Source: Loripinus fragilis (taxonomy: Eukaryota; Mollusca; Bivalvia; Lucinida; Lucinidae). Taken from it: a DNA stretch of 64,000 nt. The notes beneath the pieces were generated by a model, which was not told where the DNA came from, ran no database searches, and was given only the letters and a program-made list of their open reading frames with translations. Each line of letters begins with the position of its first letter. Position 1 is the first letter of the stretch. The position numbers and the translations under genes are program-made. Positions 1 through 10,721 of this stretch are shown here, one piece after another. The stretch spans positions 52,879,672-52,943,671 of the forward strand of contig OZ026517.1 in NCBI GenBank assembly GCA_964019695.1, in the 5' to 3' direction.

Positions 1-187
1 TGACAGTGACGTATATTTTGTTTACAATTTGCTAAGTACACCACTATCTTGTACACTTCAATTGAGCTACACAAATCGAAAGATCACTTGTGTATCAATT
101 CTATCCAGTGGATAGGATTAATAAGCAAGTGATCTATCAATTCTAAGTCCCTAATAACTTTGTAAACAAAACATGACATCACTGTCA
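1..187. repeat. Hairpin MITE at window start
   Basis: The two ends are inverted copies: TGACAGTGACGTATATTTTG at the left and its degenerate complement ending in CATGACATCACTGTCA at the right. An inner pair AGATCACTTG / CAAGTGATCT continues the foldback. No reading frame is present. The left edge may extend beyond the window. Confidence 0.6.
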
Positions 188-189
188 CT

Positions 190-585
190 CTTGACTGGTA
201 GGACAGTAATGACTTTTCTCAACCAAAACAAGAAAATATTGTGTTGACTTTGCAAACAGTTTGGACCCCCATCATGCATGATATGTATCCAAATTGTTTG
301 ACAATCCGATGGTATTCGAGAATTTTCTAGTCCCTGAAAAAGTTAATTTTGAATTGAGCAGTCCATGGGGTGCCATAAAAAAAACCACTGCAAACGGGTA
401 AGGGGCAGGCTGGGGATGGAGTTTGGGGGGTGGGGTGCCAAAAATGTAATTTTACATGACCCACTCGTGTAAGCATGTCACTCATCCAACTTGGTTTCAT
501 TCAGTACAATAGCTTAGGAGGAGAGAAGAAATGGACAGATAATTGTTGTCAAGGAATGGCAGGAAAAAGGGTTAAATATAAAAAG
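190..585. other. No gene recognised
   Basis: AT-rich sequence with a G-rich patch near 400-440. No exon-like segment, hairpin or repeat unit was recognised. Confidence 0.5.
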
Positions 586-589
586 TTAA

Positions 590-805
590 CCCATAAAGCG
601 CCACCTATAATTTGCAGCAGACAACAATTTCAAATTTTGCCGTTTTCAAAAATATTAAATAAGGCATGATATTTCATGAGAATCGTATGCTGGCAGACGA
701 TTATCATTAGAAATATCATACCTTATTTTTTTCGAAAACAAGGAAAACAAGGAATGATGTCAAAAAATTTGTCGTCTGCTGCAGTTGTGATTGGTGCTTT
801 AAGGG
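590..805. mobile_element. TTAA-flanked MITE, GCGCCA subfamily
   Basis: Flanked by TTAA at 586-589 and 806-809. The ends are CCCATAAAGCGCCA and TGGTGCTTTAAGGG, and the centre is a foldback around ATTTCATGAGAATCG. The TTAA target with CCC...GGG ends is the pattern of piggyBac-like elements. Non-coding. A close relative lies at 42162-42367. Confidence 0.65.
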
Positions 806-939
806 TTAAGAGTAGGACTAGAAGGCAGGGAAACTGGAACAGGAACCACACGCTTATATTCCTTTGCCCTAAATAAGAGCTGTCAACTGCTGCAGACCAG
901 GGGATAAGATAAAGTACAATTTCGCATGACACAGTCTAT

Positions 940-1121
940 TTAACTCTTTGCAACCTTTTTTTGTTTTCAAAATCAACTTTTTCAAAAATTTCTTTCAGGA
1001 GTAACATCAGAGTATCAAACAGTTCTGACCCAGTTGAGGCCCGACAAAATGTCGGGCCTCATCTGGGTCCAAACTGTTTGCAAAGGTTATCAGCAGACGG
1101 CACAAGCAGTAAAAGAGTTAA
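940..1121. mobile_element. TTAA-flanked MITE, GTCGGGCCTGATC-core subfamily
   Basis: It opens TTAACTCTTTGCAACC and closes with AAAAGAGTTAA. The core is the near-perfect palindrome CCCGACAAAATGTCGGG inside ACAGTTCTGACC / GGTCCAAACTGT. Other copies lie at 38230, 39727, 41872, 42372, 42553, 57058, 57419 and 63639. Non-coding. Confidence 0.65.
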
Positions 1122-1643
1122 ATCATGTAGGAAATATAAGCCATTAAAACTCATTAACTGAAATCACATACTCTAATCAATACTCAGTCTCCAAAGACCA
1201 GTCTGCATGTCCAGAAGCTTGCGGAGATAACGACATCACGTAATAGATAAAGCAAAATCCACTTGAATGATATGTTTTTTAAACACGCACACAGTCTAAT
1301 CTCACAACAGCTTAACAGAGAAAAATAACATTATACCACGCCTTATATTTTTTATTTTCAATTTCACATGATTAAGCTTTTGTGTAAGCTAGCCTAGATC
1401 TACACCATGACAACTATATAAACAATGTGTCAGTCAATTATTGTGTGTAAGAAAGTAGAACCATAGAAGGTCAATAGGCCGGTGACATTTTATAGGTATT
1501 TCAACTCCACTGGTGGTGTATAATGCCCTCTAAATACTTGTTAATTGATTTGATTAATCGCAACTGTATATGAAATCAGCAACTATTCAGACACAAAGAA
1601 GCCCCCATGATAAGTATTAGGCAGCTGACTGATCATATTAAAT

Positions 1644-1888
1644 GGGCCTTGTTGCAAGATTGAAGAATATCTTTCATAGGGCTTTCCAACTAAGTAAGAC
1701 TCAAACCAGCCTGCTCAGCTACAAAGACTTAATTTGCTAGACTATTGCAATTTGGCAAATAGGATGTACTATAATGCTTTCTGAAGAGTGTATAGCAAAG
1801 CCGCTTATCAGACTGCACAGATGCACAGGCCAGTCAACTGCTTTGTTATTCACATGCAACAATATCAGTTTTGCCCGCAACAAGGCCC
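1644..1888. mobile_element. MITE with GGGCCTTG termini
   Basis: Terminal inverted repeats are GGGCCTTGTTGCAAGA and CCCGCAACAAGGCCC. The interior carries the family segment CAGCCTGCTCAGCTACAAAG. It is a degenerate relative of the better-preserved copy at 19020-19256. Confidence 0.6.
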
Positions 1889-2533
1889 AATTATGAAGGC
1901 AAAAGAGATTAAATACGTCAAACTGAGGTAATGTAATATTATAAATCAGTGTAGACCAAAAAGAGATGCCACAGAAGGTGGCATCTCATCAGGGTCTGCA
2001 ATATTTGCTATTTAAGTAAGTTGTTAATTTAAGAAGTAAATTTGTGTTTATGTTGGGAGGGATAATACCTTTAATACACTATAAGGAACCTGTGTGCATT
2101 TCTTATCAGATTAACCTAATTCTCTAAGATGCAAGATGACCTGGCAAGCCTCCAACTGTTATGGAGACTTTGTATATATACTTGCCCACTAATCAGCTCT
2201 GCAGGTATAAGATATGCAGAACAATGCAATCCTTCCTATGCTACCTGCCACTTCTCTGGAGCCACAGGATGATTTTAACTAGTATATATGGCTTTTGGAA
2301 TGGTCAGTTAATGATCAGTTCATTGATAACTAGGTCAGTTTCATTCTTGCTTTTGGGAAGTTAACATATATGCCATGCAAGCTGTACAGCTTATAACCCA
2401 TGATTAAATGAACTTTCATATACATTTTTATTTTTCAAAAGTGTATTCTTTGGATTCTAATTAAGTGAAATTAACTAATTTTTATCAGTGTTTAGTGTGG
2501 ATTATTGGATAACTTAACATTGCTTCATCTGCC

Positions 2534-2716
2534 ATGGCTTCATCTGCAAAGCGCAGACGCCAGCAGTCATATGACATGGATAATCCTGTAAATTGGACTA
2601 TTAATAAACTGAAAACTGAACTAGAAACCAAGGGGATCAAGCTAACTGCAGCTGCGTCAAAAGCAGCACTGGTACAGTTGTACAACCAGTTGCCTAAACA
2701 AGACATTGCTACATAA
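2534..2716 (+). pseudogene. SAP-like N-terminal part of the Crypton-like protein
   Basis: A 60-residue frame starts at ATG with a basic tract (MASSAKRRRQQSY), followed by a helix-extended-loop-helix pattern around INKLKTELETKGIKL and KAALVQLYNQL. That spacing of leucines and the short turn resemble the SAP DNA-binding fold. The frame stops at 2716, but shifting by one base opens TQVSSEQTTQDQSNSLKG to about 2775, just before the (TAG)n array. This suggests a frameshift rather than a natural end. Probable role: DNA binding by the element's recombinase. Confidence 0.5.
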
Positions 2717-2811
2717 ATACTCAAGTCAGTAGTGAACAAACTACCCAGGATCAGTCAAACTCACTTAAGGGCTGATTGCACGGGCGGTCTTGACATGTAT
2801 GTTTCGGACCT

Positions 2812-2856
2812 GTAGTAGTAGTAGAAGTTATAGAATTAGTAGTGGTAGTAGTAGTT

Positions 2857-2947
<91 letters not shown>

Positions 2948-2955
2948 AAGTGGTG

Positions 2956-2993
<38 letters not shown>

Positions 2994-3006
2994 GGTAGTA
3001 GTAGCT

Positions 3007-3100
<94 letters not shown>

Positions 3101-3174
3101 TGGTGGTGGTAGTAGTAGTTGTAGTAGTAGTAGTAGTAGTAGTAGAAGTAATAGTATTAGAAGTGGTAGTAGTG

Positions 3175-3212
<38 letters not shown>

Positions 3213-3213
3213 G

Positions 3214-3298
<85 letters not shown>

Positions 3299-3334
3299 AA
3301 GTAGTAACAACACAATGTTGTAGCAGTTAGCAGT

Positions 3335-3419
<85 letters not shown>

Positions 3420-3519
3420 TCATTAGCAGTGGTAGGAGTAGTAGACTTAGTGGTGGTATTATTAGTAGTAGTAGCAGTAGTAGTAGTATCAGTAGAAATA
3501 TAGTAGTTGTAGTAGTATC

Positions 3520-3562
<43 letters not shown>

Positions 3563-3576
3563 TCAGTACTAGTAGA

Positions 3577-3611
<35 letters not shown>

Positions 3612-3737
3612 ATGCAGTAGCAGCAGCAGTAGAAGTAGTAGTAGTAGAAGTAGTAGTAGTAGTAGAAATAGTAGTAATAGTAGTAGTTGTAGTAGTGGTA
3701 GTAGTAGTAGTAGATGCAGCAGCAGTAGCAGCAGTAT

Positions 3738-3794
<57 letters not shown>

Positions 3795-3827
3795 CTATCA
3801 GTGGTAGTAGTAGTAGTAGTAGTAGTT

Positions 3828-3903
<76 letters not shown>

Positions 3904-3973
3904 CAGCAGCAGTAGTAGCAGCAGCAGTAGTAGTAGTATCAGTAGTAGTGGTAGTAGTAGTAGATGCAGCAGC

Positions 3974-4021
<48 letters not shown>

Positions 4022-4055
4022 TATTTCATAGGTAGTGGTAGTGGTAGTAGTAGTG

Positions 4056-4095
<40 letters not shown>

Positions 4096-4298
4096 AAGTA
4101 GAAGTAGTAGTAGCAGCAGCAGTAGTAGTAGTAGTAGTGGTAGTAGTAGTAATAGATGCAGCAGCAGTAGTAGTATCAGTAGAAGTGGAAATAGTAGTGG
4201 TAGAAGTAGTAGAAGTGGTGGTAGTAGTTGCAGTTTTAATAGTAGTAGTAGTATAGTAGTAGTAGTAGTAGTAGTAGTAGTAGCAGTAGTAGTAGTAG
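2812..4298. repeat. 1.5-kb imperfect (TAG)n array
   Basis: Almost pure TAG/TGG/TAA/TGC triplets run for about 1.5 kb, interrupted near 3300-3350 by CAACACAATG and GCAGCAGCAG runs. All three plus frames and the complement read as Ser, Val, Leu or Tyr homopolymers; these are consequences of the triplet, not proteins. The array is bordered by an imperfect inverted repeat (2792-2810 and 4298-4316, 16 of 19 matching). Confidence 0.95.
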
Positions 4299-4561
4299 GT
4301 CTGAAACTTGCATGTCGGGGCAGGGCGTGTAAACGGCCTCTTTCAGAGCTCTCTCAGGGGCAACGTACACAGGCTAATCAGACTACCAGTCCACCATCCA
4401 GTGGCGCTAGCTAGGAGTACACCTGCCACAGTGACATCAGCTCTTGCTTTGCCACATCCAGCAATACAGGGCCCATAGAGACTTAGATAAACCATACAGG
4501 GGCCACAACATCATCAGCCATCGATGATTCAGCTTCACCTGCAGTGGACTGATGCCAGTCT

Positions 4562-5023
4562 ATGGTGATGACAACTGGCCAGCCTATTATGGACTCAACA
4601 TTTAACAACAGCCTCTTGGGTATGATCACAGCTATGCAGAACACAATAAGCTCTCTACAAGCAACGATGACTCAGTTAATGACAGAAAAAGTGAACAAAT
4701 GTGAACAGCCATCAGTTAATATGCTGGAGAAAATATATGGGAAAGAAACCACAATACCAGCAACAACCACAGCTTCACAGTTTGGTGTGCCAGCTGACTC
4801 TCTACCACAAGTGGATATTATTTCAGAAACACTGAAAAGGAACATTATAGAGGGAGTTCCGAGAAACTGCCTCACAAGCAGATCAGTTTCCGCAGCCATG
4901 CCCACATCCAGAACAGATCATATGGGACTAGATAAACTAAAAGACGATGTGTCAGAATTGTGGAACAAAGCAGTGGGTGAAAGAACAATGACTGTTTATA
5001 ACACGGGACAAGAAATGACTTAA
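4562..5023 (+). pseudogene. Middle part of the Crypton-like protein
   Basis: A 153-residue frame. Residues ~20-45 (MITAMQNTISSLQATMTQLM) form a short amphipathic, coiled-coil-like helix. The next segment contains EKIYGKETTIPATTTASQFG and PADSLPQVDIISE, a layout I associate with bivalve recombinase genes. The last ~35 residues (LDKLKDDVSELWNKAVGERT) look like the helical N-terminal domain of a tyrosine recombinase, which is then lost by frameshift near 5020. There is no evidence for independent function. Confidence 0.45.
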
Positions 5024-5127
5024 AACGTCAAGGATCACAACTCTGCTAAATGCTGTGAAACACAGTCAAGGAACTAGTACCAGACCTAGACACCCCATCA
5101 GTCATCACAGCCAGTATTCTATCACAA

Positions 5128-6089
5128 ATGTGTTTACTGCTCAAAAATGGATATATATCTTCTTTTGTGGACACGTTGTTGAAAGCTGTGTTTGTTACTA
5201 GTTTCTTTGGATTTCTACGCTGTGGTGAAATAACAATATCACAACCAGAATTCAACCCTTCCAAACATATATGCTTAAATGATGTTTTGTTTGTTTGTTT
5301 TTGTTGCTTTACGTCCCAAGTCAACAGCTATGGTCATTGCGGGACGGTCAGTTCACCTAACAACACTTTTTCCTGGGCAGGCTTGAACAAGCGGTTAACC
5401 AGTAATTCGTGCACATATTTTCGCTTGTAACTGACAACAACCCTTCTTGAATGAATCAGCGGAAGGGGGAGAATGACCGTAGAAATCATTTCATGATCAA
5501 TCTCCACGAAAGTATGGGACCGGACCGGGATCGAACTCGCGACCCCTGGATCTGCAGTCAGACCCGCATCTGTAGCCAGACACGTTACCGACTGCGCTAC
5601 GCGGCCCGGCTCTTAAATGATGTAACATTCTATGAAACACATGCTCAGTTACTCTTAAGATATTCAAAAACTGATCCATACCAGAAAGGGATTGTAATTC
5701 CATTATTCAAATCTGAAAACAACACAGACCTCTGCCCATATAGGGCTTTAACTCAGTATCTAGAACTTAAACTCTAGAATAAAACTTATTTTTCCTAACA
5801 ATTTATTGCCAAACTCTCCATTTTTTCTGACAGAAAATGGAAAGACTTTGTGCAGGTCATATTACATGATGCATATTAAGCATATTTTGGCTCACTTAAG
5901 CTATGACTATTCACATTATTCTAACATAGTATGAGGATAGGGGCCACATCTGCATATGCAGCACGATTAGAAGATCATCTAATTCAAACTCTGGGAAGAT
6001 GGTCATCAGACTGCTATAAAACTTATATACATACTCCTATACATGTCAGCAAAGATGCTCAATGGGCTCTTTTAAAAGAACTACGTTAA
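5128..6089 (+). pseudogene. Broken tyrosine recombinase catalytic domain
   Basis: The catalytic domain of a tyrosine recombinase is readable in pieces. FFGFLRCGEIT at about 5203-5235 holds the first catalytic Arg. After an inserted SINE (5286-5611), the frame resumes with TFYETHAQLLLRYSKTDPYQ. A frameshift near 5776 leads to FFLTENGKTLCRSYYMMHIK. A one-base loss near 5924 is followed by HSMRIGATSAYAARLEDHLI, which carries the His-x-x-Arg box at 5925-5936. GRWSSDCYKTYIHTP follows, with the Trp and the presumed nucleophile Tyr, and the frame ends at TAA 6087-6089. All catalytic residues except an unassigned Lys can be pointed to, but the frame is interrupted at least three times. The domain would cut and rejoin the element's ends. 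Confidence 0.75.
5286..5611 (-). mobile_element. SINE-1 inserted in the recombinase
   Basis: A 326-bp SINE in minus orientation, flanked by the perfect 12-bp duplication CTTAAATGATGT (5274-5285, 5612-5623). Read on the minus strand it starts with a tRNA-like head (GCGTAGCGCAGTCGGTAACG, then GAGTTCGATCCC as B box). The GACTGCAGATC segment resembles the anticodon arm of tRNA-Cys(GCA). It ends in GGGACGTAAAGCAACAAA with an AAAC-repeat tail. Other copies: 22257-22528 and 33507-33840. Confidence 0.9.
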
Positions 6090-6099
6090 TACAGTTTCA

Positions 6100-6842
6100 G
6101 CAATAAGTTAAATTAATTTAATAGTACACTGTTGCTTGATGAGATTACACTTGTACTATTTACTGTTAGATACCATCAGCCATTAATTGCTCTAATTAGT
6201 TAATTACTGGCAGATATGCTTAGTATGCATTAAGTAATGCTGATTATGTCTATGTGATTTGAAACAATTGCTTACAAGTTATCTTTACTGTACATATTAT
6301 GCAAATACATTCAATGTCTCCAGGTAGTTGATGATGGTTTTGGGGCTTCTAATCTCCACTTTACTTCCTTACTTGGGGACCACTCAGTCATTCATGTTAT
6401 TCATTCCTTCTTTTTTGGGGAATTCCATTTACATTTTACAAAAGAAATAAATTATCCCCAAGTAACAGGCAACAGTAGCCTGTAATTTCTCATCATTTTT
6501 TCAGTTTAGCTGCTTTCTGACTTTGGACTACTTGCATTTACACTCTCATGTCACTACGTCGACACCCATAATGCTACAGTCTATGTCATCCACTCAGCCA
6601 TACACAGCCGGACTGAGAGACCAGACTCAGCATTATCACAGTAAATGCAAGTGGCACCAACATGGTGTTGGCTACGAGCCAGATTATTGGCCAGATAATT
6701 GGGTCGGGGCCTATACCATGTTCTGTGAGCTTATGATATACTTTCTACAAGCAGTTAACTTGAGAAAAACATCAATCCCCCCTAGTTCAGCATACAACTT
6801 AGGTCGTGGCCAGTGCCTAGCCCAATATGAATGACATTGGTA
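6100..6842. other. No gene recognised
   Basis: Probably the 3' flank of the Crypton-like element. A 103-codon frame at 6523-6834 has no recognisable motif or coding character and is not called. Confidence 0.4.
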
Positions 6843-7925
6843 CAACTGGAAGATAAAGTTTATAATTGTTGCTGCTGTCAGCAGGAAGATTCATTAAGTA
6901 ATGTGTAGCTGCTGTCACTGGAAGATTAAGTGAGAAATTTGTTGCTGCTGTCATCTGGAAGATTAAGTAAGAAATGTGTTGCTGCTGAAAGCTGGAAGAT
7001 TAAGTAAGTAATGTATTGCTGCTGTCAGCTGGGAGATTAAGTAAGAAATGTGTTGCTGCTGTCAGCTGGGAGATTAAGTGAGTAATGTGTTGCTGCTGTC
7101 ATCTGGAAGATAAAGTTAGTAATGTGATGCTGCTGTCAACTGGAATATTAAGTAATGTGTTGCTGCTGTCAACTGGAAGATTAAGTAAGTAATGTAATGC
7201 TGCTGTCAGCTGGAAGATTTAGTAAGAAATATGTTGCTTCTGTCAACTGGAATATAAAGTAATAATGTGCTGCTGCTCTCAGCTGGAAGATAAAGTAAGA
7301 AATGTTTTGCTACTGTCCACTTGAAGATCAAGTAAGAAATGGGTTACTACAGTCAACTGAAAGATTAAGTAAGAAATGGGTTGCTGCTGTAAACTGGAAG
7401 ATTAAGTAAGAAATGTGATGCTTTTGTCAACTGGAAGATTAAGTAAGAAATGTGCTGCTCCTGTCAACTTGAAGATTATGTTAGAAATATGTTGCTACTG
7501 TCAACTTCAAGATCAAGTAGGAAATGGGTTAAAATTGCTACTGTCAACTGGAAGATAAAGTAAGAAATGTGTTGCTACTGCCAACTGGAAGATTAAGTAA
7601 GAAATGTGTTGCTGCTGTCAGCTGGGAGATTAAGTGAGTAATGTGTTGCTGCTGTCATCTGGAAGATAAAGTAAATAATGTTATGCTGCTGTCAACTGGA
7701 ATATTAAGTAATGTGTTGCTGCTGTCAACTGGAAGATTAAGTAAGTAATGTATTGCTGCTGTCAGCCGGAAGATTTAGTAAGCAATGTGTTGCTGCTGTC
7801 AACTGGAAGAATAAATGAGAATGTGTTGCTGCTGTCAGCTGGAAGATTAAGTAAGTAATGTGTTGCTAATGTCAACTGGCAGAGTAAGTGAGCTACATGT
7901 GTTGCTGCTGTCAACAAAGATTAAG
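6843..7925. repeat. 37-bp minisatellite, ~29 copies
   Basis: Tandem copies of a unit around TGTTGCTGCTGTCAACTGG followed by AAGATTAAGTAAGAAA. The starts of GCTGCTGTCA at 6871, 6908, 6944, 6981 and 7018 give a 36-37 bp period. Units differ by point changes and small indels. A longer block near 7020-7200 recurs near 7610-7770, which points to segmental amplification. Stops occur in the frames examined. Confidence 0.92.
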
Positions 7926-8178
7926 TTCACATTATGTGAATGAAAACAATGTCGATACTGAACAGCTGGCTTCACTAGAATAATGTTTTTAAAAAATAGT
8001 ATAAAATTACATGAATGAAAAAATACATACATAGTTTCCTTATTTGAGAAAATACTTTATTATATACCTATAAATGATACGACTTTAGAACCGTCTGTTT
8101 TCTGGCCATCTGATACAGAAAGCCGGATCAACTAACTGAGGTTTTCTGAATCCATATCACTATCCTTTAAAACGAGGC
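7926..8178. other. No gene recognised
   Basis: AT-rich spacer; nothing recognised. Confidence 0.4.
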
Positions 8179-8325
8179 TAACGTCAGTTACCTGCTTTTG
8201 CGGCGACGTTACGTAAAGTTAATTTCTAGCATGGAACCAGAGACGGAAAACATGATGACGTAACGTCATATTATATGACGTGAACATGATGTGCGACGAA
8301 ACGTAATGGCAAACGTTCCCGCAAT
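8179..8325. promoter_or_regulatory. Cluster of ACGT/CRE-like motifs
   Basis: About ten ACGT cores lie within ~150 bp, including the palindrome TGACGTAACGTCA at ~8256-8268, then ATGACGTGAAC, GACGTTACGTAAAG and AAACGTTCCC. CpG is otherwise scarce here. It may be a bZIP/CREB-type binding cluster, but it could equally be the end of an old transposon. No adjacent exon was recognised. Confidence 0.2.
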
Positions 8326-8411
8326 TTTTCAGGATTAAAGACCAAAACAATTTATAAAATCAAATTAATGTCAGAAAAAGGTATATAATAAACATATTAT
8401 TATAAAAGTAA

Positions 8412-8547
8412 CTTGATCTGGCGTAGGCTACAGTATCATGTCTCGTGGATGAGGCCATACCATTGGATCACCCTCGACGCTTCGCGTCTCGGGTGATCCA
8501 ATGGTATGACCTCATCCACTCGACGTGATACTGTACGCCAGATCAAG
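8412..8547. repeat. 136-bp hairpin element
   Basis: Outer arms are CTTGATCTGGCGTA / TACGCCAGATCAAG and inner arms are CATTGGATCACCC / GGGTGATCCAATG, with few mismatches. It is almost entirely self-complementary and carries no frame. Confidence 0.85.
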
Positions 8548-8549
8548 AT

Positions 8550-9121
8550 ACTATTATAATAATGTGTATGTATTCAGAACTGCTCTTAGCAAACGGATAG
8601 ATATCTGCATTGTTTTCTTCAAAATTTAGCAAACAGATACAGATATGCCAACTTAAAATGGAAATGCAAATGAGCTCTGAAGTTATTGATCAGAACACTT
8701 TTCCAGCGGCCAAAGTTCCTCTCCACTTTGTATAGAAATCGGAAAAACATTTATCTTGAAACAGACTCCTTTCTCAACTGCAGCTGTTTTAATACCACAA
8801 TTATTTTCTGAACATTAGTAGTGCAATGAAAAAATAGCACCACTGTCATACAGTGACTATGACTTTTTATGACTTTAACTCCATAATAGCTATGAAAACA
8901 GATGCATTAACTCAAAGTGGCCAAAACTCTATAAAATGTCTTAGTAATGCAACACAACAAGGCAAAGCCCTCATTATATATACCTAGTAGCCAGCAAATT
9001 ATAGTAAGCTGCCATCTAGATGGGGACATGGTATCGCTGAAGACAATCAAATTTGAGTATTTCAACTGTTTCTTAGATGTCATGATAAATGATGTTGTGG
9101 AATGGCATATAGTATTTACCC
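8550..9121. other. No gene recognised
   Basis: AT-rich; no supported exon or repeat. Confidence 0.4.
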
Positions 9122-9125
9122 TGTG

Positions 9126-9157
<32 letters not shown>

Positions 9158-9215
9158 TGTGCGTGCATGCGTGCGTGAGTGAGTGTGTGCGTGCGTGTGT
9201 GTATGTGTGTGCCTG
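9122..9215. repeat. (GT)n/(GCGT)n microsatellite
   Basis: About 90 bp of GTGTGT merging into GCGTGCGT and GAGTGAGT. Apparent reading frames rich in Cys/Val or His/Thr are products of the repeat. Confidence 0.95.
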
Positions 9216-9261
9216 TACATTCCCAAACCTGTGTCCAGGCAAAATCATTGTGAGCTGTACA

Positions 9262-9690
9262 GTTTGAAATGATATCAAAAAACTTCAAATGAGGATGCAA
9301 CATAGGGAGACAGTGTGTCACAAACAAAAAAGGCCACTCTCGCTGACTCAGTTTTTAAATTGTTTCCCTTAGTTAGAAACCTGATCCAATCAATATCTGG
9401 AACATCCTTTGGAATTCTGCCTTGAAACTTAACAGATAGATACTTCATAGGAATATAACATGCTGCAAACAAGAAAAGTCACTCTGGTTGATCTGGTTTT
9501 TCATTTATCTCCCATGGTCTGAATATCCTCCTTTGCGACATATTTGCTGCACCATTTGGAAATGTCAAGAAACTTCACAGCTATATGCCTCATTTGGACA
9601 TAATATGTCCCAAAAAAAGACAAGGTCACTCTTGCAGCCTAGGCTCAGATTTCAAGTCCGAGTCGTAATTTTCTTCTACCATTGTTGATT
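9262..9690 (-). pseudogene. Decayed coding segment of ~49-residue tandem repeats
   Basis: On the minus strand three related units follow each other at 147 and 145 bp spacing (shared anchor CACTCT at 9627, 9480 and 9335 on the plus strand). Read in frame, unit 1 has YYVQMRHIAVKFLDI. Unit 2 has CYIPMKYLSVKFQGRIPKD, ending KTESARVAFFV. Unit 3 begins VCDTLSPYVASSFEVF. A 147-bp period is exactly 49 codons and the substitutions look conservative at protein level, which suggests former coding. A stop and a 2-bp indel break the frame. The family is not recognised. Confidence 0.4.
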
Positions 9691-10400
9691 GTGTATTTCA
9701 CCATTCCAAAAACCACGCAAGTGGTTATGCATCCATCCATAAACTGTTCAGTTAACCTGTGATTAACTGTGGGTGATTGAACATCGGCGATTTTTGATTG
9801 TGGGACTTTGTCAGGGGCTAAGATGTCGTCCCATTGGTCAGTCATTCACTATCAGATGACTTTTGAGTGACATTCTGGGTGTGTTTTGGAAACGTCTAAT
9901 ATATGTCATGGCACTTTACTGGTGAACACCTCATATACTGAGACCATGGCACCTATTGCAATCAAGAAGGGTTACTCACACTAGCTTCGCGTTTAGTAGT
10001 CTCTCCTGATCCATAAGTGATGTCAAGGCCATTTTTAATCTTACACACCATTTGGAATTACGTCATGAAACCAGTTACAGGTGAATGCTTTGAAAGCATA
10101 AATGTCACAAACCCTGTTTCATTGTAAAAACTTCAAAAATCCAATGTAAAGTAATGAGATATACATGAAAGTAATAAACCCTTTGATGAAATTTACCATG
10201 AGCTCACTAGTATAGCCTTTTCCCATCATGCACCTCAATTATTTTAAACTGATGGAAAGTTCTAAGTCCTATTAATTTGTGTCTGTTAATCAATATAGCT
10301 AAAGTATCTGCAATACTTCAATATAATTTTTATGCCCAGATAAAGAATACAGAAATTAGGTTAAAATGTGATAAATTCTGTGATTTTTGCTTAAAATTAT
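9691..10400. other. No gene recognised
   Basis: A 66-codon minus frame (9645-9845) is the only notable frame; it lacks splice signals and motifs. No repeats identified. Confidence 0.4.
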
Positions 10401-10456
10401 ATCTCATATCTACTCATTGGAATTGCCTCAGCAATTCCAATGAGTAGATATGAGAT
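10401..10456. repeat. Perfect 26-bp hairpin
   Basis: Two perfectly complementary 26-bp arms (starting ATCTCATATCTACTCATTGG, and its complement) are separated by the 4-base loop CTCA. Confidence 0.9.
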
Positions 10457-10721
10457 AAGATCTTGACAAAAGAAGTAACGTCTAATTTTTGAAAGCTTAT
10501 CTAGTTTGACAGGTTTGGTCCATTTTTTTTAATGCTTACCTGCAAATATTCAGCAAAAATGTTAATGACCAACCTGCTGCATCAATGGGAGTCCAATTAA
10601 TGTGATAAAATTATGGCTCTGCCAAGAGACATGGAAAAGAGATCTTATGATAGGAGCCATACAAGGCATACATTGTATTAGGAAACTTCAGACATTCGAG
10701 GTTTGCAATTCTAGGTAAAGT

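Larger units (their letters stand above)
2488..6089 (+). mobile_element. Decayed Crypton-like tyrosine-recombinase element
   Basis: A plus-strand stretch carries the broken pieces of one element in order: an N-terminal SAP-like DNA-binding module (2534-2716), a (TAG)n array (2812-4298), a Gln/Thr-rich segment with a short coiled-coil-like stretch (4562-5023) and a tyrosine recombinase (5128-6089). No reverse transcriptase or RNase H was seen, which favours a Crypton-type DNA element over a DIRS/Ngaro retroelement; that is inference. The reading frame is broken by shifts, the array and an inserted SINE, so it is not functional. The outer ends are not defined. Confidence 0.6.

Noticed and set aside
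2790..4414. Long frames of poly-Ser, poly-Val and poly-Leu
   Set aside because: All frames of a TAG triplet array stay open; no unique coding sequence or splice signals inside.
8907..9327. His/Thr- and Cys/Val-rich frames on both strands
   Set aside because: They are read-through of the GT/GCGT microsatellite.
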